Below are positions 1 to 5,683 of a stretch of 13,647 nt of DNA, one piece after another. Origin of the DNA: JADLEX01 sp964586775 (GTDB lineage: Bacteria > Lernaellota > Lernaellaia > JACKCT01); contig CAZPJD010000287.1 of the NCBI GenBank assembly GCA_964586775.1, positions 1 through 13,647 of the forward strand, written 5' to 3'. Position 1 is the first letter of the stretch. Each line of letters opens with the position of its first letter. The notes below the pieces were generated by a model. It was given only the letters and a program-made list of their open reading frames with translations, was not told where the DNA came from and searched no databases. Both the position numbers and the translations under genes were made by a program.

Positions 1-50
1 GGCAACTCCCGCCCGGTGATTCTTTTGAGCGCCCCTCACCCCGTCCGCCG

Positions 51-80
51 TTGATCTCCCCGAACCTACGCTCTTAGAAT
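51..80 (+). promoter_or_regulatory. Candidate sigma70-type promoter placing the start of transcription at the ATG
   Basis: A TTGATC at 51-56 and a TAGAAT at 75-80 are separated by 18 bp and resemble -35 and -10 boxes. Transcription would then begin about 6-7 bases after the -10 box, which is at or next to the ATG at 87. There is no purine-rich Shine-Dalgarno between the -10 box and the ATG, so the transcript may be leaderless. This is consensus matching by eye only. Confidence 0.35.
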
Positions 81-86
81 CCCGTC

Positions 87-1055
87 ATGGCGAAAAAGCG
101 CGTCGATACCGACGAACTCGAGTCGGTCGTCCGGATTTTCATCGGGGCGGCGGCGGGATTCGGATGGATCGTCTCGTCGTGCCTGGTACGGCTGCGAACC
201 GAATGGAGCTGGCTCGCCAGCATCACGGTGGGCGCGACCGTCACCCTCGTCGCCTTCGCCATCGTCGCGATGGTGCTGCGGTTGCAGGGCAAAGCGATCG
301 ACGGGCTCTTCGGTCGCGGACGTGAGCCCGACCCCAACGACCGGGAGTGGGAGAGCCTGCGCGACGGTGCGAAGCTCGCCGAGCGCGAAGAGAACTGGAG
401 CGAGCTCGTCTTTCACCTCAAGGCCCAACTTGCGCACCCCAAGGGCGGCGGCAGCCCCGTGACGGCGTATCGCATCGCGCAGATCCTCGACGAAAAGCTC
501 GGCCGCCCGGTGGACGCGCTTTATTGGTTTCGGAAAACCGAATCGCTGATGCGCGAGGCGAATCCCGAAGACCCCGGCGCGCATCCGTTGTGGGAACCGG
601 TCCGCACAGCCCTCGCCGAGGTCACCCGCATCCGCGACGCGCACGGTGAGTATCCGGCGGCCGAGCTGGAGGCGGCGCGCGGCGAGATCGAGTGCGGCGA
701 AACAGAATCCGCGGTGCGTCGGCTCAAGGAACTCGCGCGGCGATTTTCGGGAGACGCGGAACTCTTTTTTCTGCTCGGCGTGGCGGAAGGACGCCTCGGG
801 CGGAACTCGCTGGCCGCGGAGCGCTATCGCGAGGCCGTTCGCCTCGATCCCGCGCACCTCCGCGCGTGGTTCAATCTCGGCGCGGCGAATTTCCATCTCG
901 ACCGCCTGCCCGAGGCTCGCGAGGCGTGGGCCGCGTATCTGGATCACGCCCGGGACAAAGAAGGCGAGGCCGAGTACGTCGAGCAGGCGCGGGAGATGAT
1001 GGCGCGCGTGGAAAAAGAACTGACGCCCGAAATCGACGGTCCGTTCTCGGCCTGA
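87..1055 (+). CDS. Membrane-anchored TPR-repeat protein
   Basis: This 322-residue protein has two N-terminal hydrophobic segments (about residues 16-35 and 46-66) and then a long soluble region. Residues about 225-290 read as two tetratricopeptide repeats: the helix pair around LLGVAEGRLGRNSLAAERY is followed by LDPAHLRAWFNLGAANFHLD and then PEAREAW. Weaker TPR- or Sel1-like helices sit around residues 90-150 and 185-220. The topology suggests a membrane anchor with a TPR scaffold for protein-protein contacts; the partner cannot be read from the sequence. It is convergent with the lipoprotein gene on the other strand, with only 9 bp between the two stop codons. The ATG at 87 lacks a Shine-Dalgarno. 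The TPR call is firm, and the biological role is unknown. Confidence 0.85.
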   Translation: MAKKRVDTDELESVVRIFIGAAAGFGWIVSSCLVRLRTEWSWLASITVGATVTLVAFAIVAMVLRLQGKAIDGLFGRGREPDPNDREWESLRDGAKLAEREENWSELVFHLKAQLAHPKGGGSPVTAYRIAQILDEKLGRPVDALYWFRKTESLMREANPEDPGAHPLWEPVRTALAEVTRIRDAHGEYPAAELEAARGEIECGETESAVRRLKELARRFSGDAELFFLLGVAEGRLGRNSLAAERYREAVRLDPAHLRAWFNLGAANFHLDRLPEAREAWAAYLDHARDKEGEAEYVEQAREMMARVEKELTPEIDGPFSA

Positions 1056-1064
1056 TCGCTTCGC

Positions 1065-1556
1065 CTACTTCGTCTTTTCGGCCCGATTGTCGATGCACTC
1101 GTTCATGTCGCGGGCGAACTGCTCGGTGCACTTGTCGTATTCGATGGGGTATTCCGCCAGCTCGGTGTCTTCGTCTTTTTCGAGCTTGTCGCAGGGGATG
1201 GCGTTGAGGCAGGCGTAAAACGAGCCGAGCGCCCCCGAACCGCACGTCTCGCCCCGCGCGGCCCACGCGGCGTAACCCTCGCAGGCCACCTGAATGCGCT
1301 CGGACGACACGAGCCCCGGCACGCAGCCGAGCGGACCGAAGAGGTGCTCATACGCCTCAACGCACCGGTCCACCGCCTCGTCGGGCTCGACGGGCTCGCC
1401 GGCTTTGGAAGACGATTCCGTCGCCGACGCCGCGGAAGTTTCCGACGAGGGCGACTTCTCCGAGCACGCCATTCCCGCCAGCGCGAGGGTCACGAAAAGG
1501 GAGAGCGCGAGAAATTTTGCGGTGATATGGCGATCGACGCCGAAAGGTCGCGACAT
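1065..1556 (-). CDS. Cysteine-rich exported lipoprotein of unknown function
   Basis: This is a 163-residue protein. The ATG at 1556 is chosen because a GGAG (1566-1569) lies upstream at good spacing and a signal sequence follows at once. Residues 17-30 are hydrophobic and end in LAGMAC, a lipobox-like site with Cys31 as the lipidated residue, followed by a low-complexity Ser/Ala/Thr/Glu linker to about residue 60. The globular part (62-163) is acidic and has eight cysteines (65, 78, 92, 105, 116, 122, 143, 154), an even number that fits disulfide bonds in the periplasm or on the cell surface. Only 14 bp separate it from the HDOD gene upstream, so the two are probably co-transcribed. The same reading frame stays open far upstream of 1556, but that part is the antisense shadow of the HDOD gene. 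I do not recognise a named family. Confidence 0.8.
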   Translation of the reverse strand: MSRPFGVDRHITAKFLALSLFVTLALAGMACSEKSPSSETSAASATESSSKAGEPVEPDEAVDRCVEAYEHLFGPLGCVPGLVSSERIQVACEGYAAWAARGETCGSGALGSFYACLNAIPCDKLEKDEDTELAEYPIEYDKCTEQFARDMNECIDNRAEKTK

Positions 1557-1570
1557 GTCAGAAAACTCCG

Positions 1571-2458
1571 TCACATGAAGGAACTGATGAAGAGCACCGC
1601 GGCGCTGGGCAGTTCGGCTTCCATCGTCGCAACGTCCTGCGCCGTCAGCCCCAGCGCCGCCACCCAGGGATGGCTCGCGAGGTCGACCGTCTCGATGGTC
1701 GTGCCGATGCCGAATTGATGGCAGAGCAGATTGGCCACCGCCGTGATGAGCGCGGATTCGCGCGCGCCCTGGGCCGCGTCGGGGTCGTGATGAAAAACGA
1801 TGGCGGCGAGCAGGCGGTCGGGGAATCGCCACTGGCGACCCATGAGTCCGCCGACCGGCCCGTGAAATTCCGCGAGCAGTTCGTCGAGCAGATCGTCGCC
1901 GATGACGCCGGCCATCTCGGGTTTGCGCTTGATCATCGACGAGATGGTGTCGATGACGAGCGTCTTGCCGATGTCGTGCAGCAGGCCGAACAGGAACGCG
2001 CTTTCGGCGTCGCGGCGGGTGCGTTTGGCGAGCTGCTGCGCCAAAAACGCGCACCCCACGGAATGCTCCCACAGGCGCGTCATGCGCTCCTGATAGTGCT
2101 TCGAGCGAAAGACCTTGGCTTCAACGGATAACGAGAAGATGAGGTCGGAGACCGAGCGCAGCCCGATCGTCAGAATGGCGCGATTGAGGTTGGCGATCTC
2201 GTTCAGGCCGCGATAGACGGGGCTGTTGGCGATGTTGATGAGCTTGGCCGAGATGACTTGGTCCTGCTCGACGAGCGTTGCGACGTCCCGGATGGCGGTG
2301 TTGGGATTCTGCGCCAGCGACATCGCCTGCGTGGCGATGTGCGGCAGCATGGGGATCTCAAGGTCGTTGTCGCGCAGGCGGCGTGTGATCTCGGAACGCA
2401 GCGCCGTCTTGATGGACTCCTTCCGGGGATCGGCGCCTGCCGGCGTCGCGGTCGTCAT
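1571..2458 (-). CDS. HDOD-domain signalling/regulatory protein
   Basis: This 295-residue protein consists almost wholly of an HDOD domain, a non-enzymatic relative of HD phosphohydrolases used in bacterial signalling. The diagnostic start LEIPMLPHIATQAMSLAQNP is at residues 33-52, the VEQDQVISAKLINIANSP helix region at 63-80, and an HD-like LLHDIGK at 159-165. A further His-rich patch, FHHDPD, is at 222-227. HDOD proteins commonly control motility, chemotaxis, biofilm or cyclic-nucleotide responses, usually through protein contacts; here there is no attached GGDEF, EAL or receiver domain. The reading frame could begin 25 codons earlier, but the ATG at 2458 has a GAGGAG 11 bases upstream and begins just before the conserved region. 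The gene is followed closely by the Cys-rich lipoprotein gene. Confidence 0.88.
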   Translation of the reverse strand: MTTATPAGADPRKESIKTALRSEITRRLRDNDLEIPMLPHIATQAMSLAQNPNTAIRDVATLVEQDQVISAKLINIANSPVYRGLNEIANLNRAILTIGLRSVSDLIFSLSVEAKVFRSKHYQERMTRLWEHSVGCAFLAQQLAKRTRRDAESAFLFGLLHDIGKTLVIDTISSMIKRKPEMAGVIGDDLLDELLAEFHGPVGGLMGRQWRFPDRLLAAIVFHHDPDAAQGARESALITAVANLLCHQFGIGTTIETVDLASHPWVAALGLTAQDVATMEAELPSAAVLFISSFM

Positions 2459-2469
2459 GCGAAACGCGT

Positions 2470-2475
2470 CTCCTC
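2470..2475 (-). promoter_or_regulatory. Shine-Dalgarno deciding the HDOD gene start
   Basis: GAGGAG on the minus strand lies 11 bases upstream of the ATG at 2458. It favours this start over the in-frame ATG 25 codons further upstream. Confidence 0.6.
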
Positions 2476-2634
2476 GACAAATGGATCGCCGGTCCCCGCC
2501 GGCCGACCGAATACAGGCGATTCCTTCCCGCACCGGGGAGTGCGCTCATTTCTTTTCATTCAGACGCCGATAGGTTAGCATAGCGGCTCGATATTGCCAG
2601 TGCCGTTTGTCGGGTAGAGAACCGCACGATTCTT

Positions 2635-2640
2635 AGGAGG
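2635..2640 (+). promoter_or_regulatory. Consensus Shine-Dalgarno of the small lipoprotein gene
   Basis: AGGAGG ends four bases before the ATG at 2645. It is the strongest ribosome-binding site in the window and implies high translation of this short gene. Confidence 0.75.
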
Positions 2641-2644
2641 TGTC

Positions 2645-2998
2645 ATGCGTCTTCGTGCTTTCGGTCCGCGTCGGATCTGTTGGGTCGTTCTTCTCGCGTT
2701 CGTCGTCGCCGGTCTCGGGGCGTGCTCGACCAAGAGCCTCAAGAGCCTGGACGACGTCAAAAACCTCAAGCTCGGCAAGTTCGGTCAGACGGTCAACGTC
2801 GACAAGGAAGACCTGTCGAGCGCGATCAAGACGCAGTGGGGGAATCTGAATCTCTCCGATTCCGACGTGAAGAAGATCAAGAAGCTCAAGAAAAACAAGA
2901 CGAACCACCTGTCCTACAAGATCGGGAACGACAAGGTGGAGATCGTCGTGACCTACCTCGGCTCCAAGCGGTACCAGTTCGGCATCGCGAAGCTCTAG
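2645..2998 (+). CDS. Small lysine-rich lipoprotein
   Basis: This 117-residue protein has a basic N-terminus (MRLRAFGPRR), a hydrophobic stretch at residues 11-26 and a good lipobox, LGAC, with Cys27. The mature part is rich in lysine, especially around residues 75-84 (KKIKKLKKNK). It ends in alternating hydrophobic/polar strands (VEIVVTYLG, YQFGIAKL) that look like a small beta structure. It is monocistronic: a consensus AGGAGG precedes it and a strong intrinsic terminator follows. The neighbour upstream is divergent (HDOD gene, ATG at 2458). A TTGCCA (2594-2599) and TAGAGA (2615-2620) upstream are a poor promoter pair with 15 bp spacing. I recognise no family. The signals suggest an abundant small envelope lipoprotein. 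Confidence 0.8.
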   Translation: MRLRAFGPRRICWVVLLAFVVAGLGACSTKSLKSLDDVKNLKLGKFGQTVNVDKEDLSSAIKTQWGNLNLSDSDVKKIKKLKKNKTNHLSYKIGNDKVEIVVTYLGSKRYQFGIAKL

Positions 2999-3020
2999 CC
3001 GATTTTCGAACGAAACGACG

Positions 3021-3050
3021 ACGCCGCGGCGCACGCCGCGGCGTTTCTCT
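3021..3050 (+). terminator. Rho-independent terminator of the small lipoprotein gene
   Basis: A perfect 11-bp stem (3021-3031 region pairing with 3035-3044, GC-rich except the outermost A-T pair) with a four-base loop is followed by TTTCTCT. It starts about 20 bp after the stop codon and separates this gene from the kamE unit. Confidence 0.8.
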
Positions 3051-3243
3051 ACGTCGAAGCGGTCGAAATACCGGCCGATTCCAAGCACGCCCACCGCCTT
3101 GAAGACACGGCGATCATGTCGATCCGCGCGATGACCGCCCCGGCAGGAAGCGGAATCGATTCTTCCTTGACACCTTTCCACCGTTGATCGAAGAAGGACG
3201 CGCGCCATTTGGGCGCGGTCATTCGCGGGGCTTGGGGGCGGCG

Positions 3244-4008
3244 GTGACGCACATCGACTCATCGCGGGTGTTGCCGTACGGCGACAAGCGGGACGACGGG
3301 GCCGTGCAGCTCTCGTTCACGCTGCCGATTCCCTGCGACGCCAAAGCCCCCCACGCGGCGATGGCCCTCGCGTCGAAAATGGGACTGCGCGAGGCGTCGG
3401 TCGTTCACACCTCCGATCTGGGCGGTTACACCTTTTTCATCGTTTACGCCAAGAGCCCACACGCGGTGGACGTGAACGCGCTGGACGTGCCGACGGTGGA
3501 CGTGGAGGTGTGGGACCGCGAGACGATCGACCGCCTGATCGAGGAGCGACTCGGCCGGTCGATAGTGATGGTCGGCGCGTGCATCGGCGAGGACGCGCAC
3601 ACCGTGGGCATCGACGCGATCATGAACATGAAGGGTTTTGCGGGGCACTACGGCCTGGAACGCTACCGGCGCGTCGAGGCGACGAATCTGGGCGCGCAGG
3701 TCGCGCCCGAGCGGCTGCTCGACGAGGCCGTGCGTCGCGGGGCCGATGCAATTCTCGCGAGCCAGATCGTCACGGGCAACGATCTGCACCGGCTGAATCT
3801 GACTCGGCTGGTGGAACTGGCAGAGGCGGCGGGGTTGCGCGAGCGATTCCTGCTCATCTGCGGCGGGCCGCGCATCGATCACATGCTCGCGCTGGAACTG
3901 GGCTTCGACGCCGGTTTCGGGCGGGGGACCTATGCCGAGCACGTGGCCTCGTTCGTGTTGCAACATCTGATGAAGCGCGCGGCCGGTCCGCCCGGTCCAC
4001 GCGCCTGA
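3244..4008 (+). CDS. kamE: Lysine 5,6-aminomutase beta subunit (cobalamin-binding)
   Basis: With the GTG start at 3244 this is a 254-residue protein, close to the length of characterised KamE. KamE carries adenosylcobalamin in base-off/His-on mode and, with the PLP/TIM-barrel subunit KamD, moves the terminal amino group of beta-lysine or D-lysine. The B12 motif DAHTVG is present (D117, H119 as cobalt ligand), followed by NMKGFAGHYGLERY. K130 sits 11 residues after the His, exactly where KamE has the lysine that forms an internal aldimine with PLP. ASQIVT (S173) and CGGPRI complete the cobalamin fold. The N-terminal RVLPYGDKRDDGAVQLSFTL also matches KamE. A TTG at 3184 would add 20 unconserved residues; the GTG has a weak G-run upstream (3234-3238). 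A TTGACA (3167-3172) has no good -10 partner. No kamD is nearby. Confidence 0.93.
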   Translation: MTHIDSSRVLPYGDKRDDGAVQLSFTLPIPCDAKAPHAAMALASKMGLREASVVHTSDLGGYTFFIVYAKSPHAVDVNALDVPTVDVEVWDRETIDRLIEERLGRSIVMVGACIGEDAHTVGIDAIMNMKGFAGHYGLERYRRVEATNLGAQVAPERLLDEAVRRGADAILASQIVTGNDLHRLNLTRLVELAEAAGLRERFLLICGGPRIDHMLALELGFDAGFGRGTYAEHVASFVLQHLMKRAAGPPGPRA

Positions 4009-4019
4009 ATTTTCCTTTT

Positions 4020-4023
4020 GGAG
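4020..4023 (+). promoter_or_regulatory. Shine-Dalgarno deciding the aminotransferase start
   Basis: GGAG lies six bases before the ATG at 4030. It favours this start over the in-frame TTG at 4018, which overlaps the site itself. Confidence 0.65.
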
Positions 4024-4029
4024 CGTGCC

Positions 4030-5274
4030 ATGTCGAAACCTCTCGTCCTCACCAACTCCCTGCGCATGTACGAAGACGCCAAACGCCTCATCCCCGGCGG
4101 GATGATGGGCATCCGCCGGCCCTACAACTTTGTGCCCGGTGAGTATCCGATTTTTCTGGCGCGCGGGCAGGGCGGGCGCATCACCGACGTGGACGGCAAC
4201 GAGTACGTCGACTTTCTGTGCGCCTACGGTCCGATCATTTTGGGGTATCGCGAGGCCGAGGTGGACGACGCGGCCATCGCCCACATCCGCGAAAACGGGT
4301 TTTGCTTCTCGCTCGTCCACGAGACGCAGAACACCCTGATCGAAACGCTGCGCCGCCTGATCCCGTGCTGCGAGATGGGGTTCACGGTCAAGACGGGCTC
4401 CGACGCCACCACCGCCGCGATCCGCGTGGCGCGAGGGTTCACGGGCAAGCTCAAGATCCTGCGCTGCGGGTATCACGGGTGGCACGACTGGTGCGTCGAG
4501 GTCCACGGCGGGGTGCCGCACAAACTTCACGAAGACACGCACGAGTTTCACTACAATCGGCTCGACGAATTGGAAGACTTGCTCAAGCGTTTCGCCGGGC
4601 AGGTCGCCGCGATCATCGTCACCCCTGTGGGGCATCCGCTGGCGCACCCGGTCGAGGCCCCCGCGCCGGGTTTTCTGGAAGGCGTGCGCGAGCTGGCGAC
4701 GCGCCACGAGGCCGCGCTGATTTTCGACGAGATCCGCAGCGGATTCCGCATGGCGATGGGCGGCGCGCAGGAGCGCTACGGCGTGACGCCCGACCTGGCC
4801 ACCTTCGGCAAGGCGATGGCGAACGGTTGGCCGATCGCCGCGGTGGTGGGGCGCACCGAGGTGATGAAGGTGGTGGAGAAAGAGGTCTTCATTTCGTCCA
4901 CGTACTTCCCCAACAGCTCGGACATCGTGGCCGCGCTCAAGACCATCGAGATTTTGGAGCGCGACCGCGTGCTCGACGCCATCTGGTCGCGCGGCGAGGC
5001 GTTTTTGGCGCGGCTGCGCGCGGCGGTGGAGGCGTCGGGCGTGGAGGCGCACGTCTCGGGCGTGCCGCCGATGCCCTTCATCACGTTCCCGGCGAGCGAC
5101 GACGGCTCGCACAAGGAACGGCGTACGCGCTTCTACACCGAGGTCATCCGGCGAGGGGTCTTCCTGCAACCCTATCATCACGGGTACATTTGCTGGCGAC
5201 ACACACAGGCCGATCTCGATCAGGCCGTCGGCGCGGTCGCCGAGGCGCTGGCCGAAGTGCGGAGGAATTCGTGA
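4030..5274 (+). CDS. Class III PLP aminotransferase, candidate acyl-CoA beta-transaminase
   Basis: This 414-residue protein has the full fold-type I class III layout: an N-terminal IPGGMMG and ITDVDGNEYVDF (51-62), the phosphate-binding KTGSDATTAAIRVAR (121-135), the ring-stacking YHGWHDW (148-154), the cofactor aspartate in IFDEIRSGFR (D233), and the PLP-binding lysine in TFGKAMANGWP (K261). Overall it resembles glutamate-1-semialdehyde 2,1-aminomutase and its relatives. A relative known from lysine fermentation in Cloacamonas transaminates 3-aminobutyryl-CoA. Because this gene starts 21 bp after kamE, that reaction is the best context-based guess, but substrate cannot be read from these motifs. 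A hemL role is less likely because the neighbours are not tetrapyrrole genes. The stop codon overlaps the next gene's GTG. Confidence 0.85.
   Translation: MSKPLVLTNSLRMYEDAKRLIPGGMMGIRRPYNFVPGEYPIFLARGQGGRITDVDGNEYVDFLCAYGPIILGYREAEVDDAAIAHIRENGFCFSLVHETQNTLIETLRRLIPCCEMGFTVKTGSDATTAAIRVARGFTGKLKILRCGYHGWHDWCVEVHGGVPHKLHEDTHEFHYNRLDELEDLLKRFAGQVAAIIVTPVGHPLAHPVEAPAPGFLEGVRELATRHEAALIFDEIRSGFRMAMGGAQERYGVTPDLATFGKAMANGWPIAAVVGRTEVMKVVEKEVFISSTYFPNSSDIVAALKTIEILERDRVLDAIWSRGEAFLARLRAAVEASGVEAHVSGVPPMPFITFPASDDGSHKERRTRFYTEVIRRGVFLQPYHHGYICWRHTQADLDQAVGAVAEALAEVRRNS
5261..5265 (+). promoter_or_regulatory. Shine-Dalgarno of the overlapping membrane-protein gene
   Basis: GGAGG lies inside the last codons of the aminotransferase gene, five bases before the GTG at 5271. 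It supports a GTG start and translational coupling through the GTGA overlap. Confidence 0.7.
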
Positions 5275-5675
5275 CGAAGGAACAGGCGCTTCCGATTCTC
5301 ATGCGGGGCACGGCGATCGCCATGGGCGCGTCGCTCGGGCTCTCGCACCTGTTTTTTCCGACGTGGTATTTTCATCTGCTCGGGCAGACGAACTGGGACG
5401 GCGCCGATCCCTTCCACCGATTTCTCGTCCACGTCATCGGCGTGCTCGTGCTGGCGTTGTGCGCGGGGATTTGGCATGCGGCGCGCGACCCGCGTCGCTA
5501 CCGCCTGGTCATCGGGCAGTTCTTCATCGCGTCGGCGCTCATCGTGCCCGTGTATCTGTATCACCTGGTCTTCACGGGAGCGATCGGCGGGATGGAGTGG
5601 CTCGTGCTCGTCGGCGTCGTCGCGCTCAACTACGGCTTCTTCAAGCTCTACCCCGGCGCGGACTACAAAGGCTGA
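5271..5675 (+). CDS. Small four-helix integral membrane protein, unknown function
   Basis: This 134-residue protein starts at a GTG that overlaps the aminotransferase stop (GTGA). Four hydrophobic segments are visible: about residues 12-30 (IAMGASLGLSHLFFP), 46-67 (FLVHVIGVLVLALCAGIWHA), 77-100 (FFIASALIVPVYLYHLVF) and 104-125 (GMEWLVLVGVVALNYGFFKLY). Between helices 1 and 2 a short polar loop carries GQTNWDGADPFHRF. Histidines occur in or near the helices (HLFF, FHLL, VHVIG, WHAA, YHLV), which could suit a metal or haem ligand, but there is no defined motif. I do not recognise the family. Its position between the aminotransferase and the rRNA methyltransferase, with overlapping or very short junctions, suggests co-expression with the putative amino-acid catabolic pair. 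Confidence 0.8.
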   Translation: MTKEQALPILMRGTAIAMGASLGLSHLFFPTWYFHLLGQTNWDGADPFHRFLVHVIGVLVLALCAGIWHAARDPRRYRLVIGQFFIASALIVPVYLYHLVFTGAIGGMEWLVLVGVVALNYGFFKLYPGADYKG

Positions 5676-5683
5676 CGCGCGAT

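Noticed and set aside
66..947. 293-codon minus-strand frame opposite the TPR gene
   Set aside because: No domain or start signal; the plus-strand frame has membrane helices and TPR motifs.
1557..2072. Upstream extension of the Cys-rich lipoprotein frame
   Set aside because: It overlaps the HDOD gene in another frame; the signal sequence and ribosome-binding site place the start at 1556.
3184..3243. TTG start for kamE
   Set aside because: No ribosome-binding site is seen and the added 20 residues have no match to KamE; the GTG at 3244 fits the family N-terminus better.
3259..5202. 647-codon open frame on the minus strand opposite kamE and the aminotransferase
   Set aside because: It is rich in Arg, His, Asp and Val with no recognisable domain, which is typical of the antisense of GC-rich coding DNA. 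The plus-strand genes have unmistakable family motifs.
5363..5683. N-terminal extension of the methyltransferase frame upstream of 5684
   Set aside because: The frame is open by chance in GC-rich DNA; it overlaps the membrane-protein gene and the family begins with the TRAM-like region after 5684.
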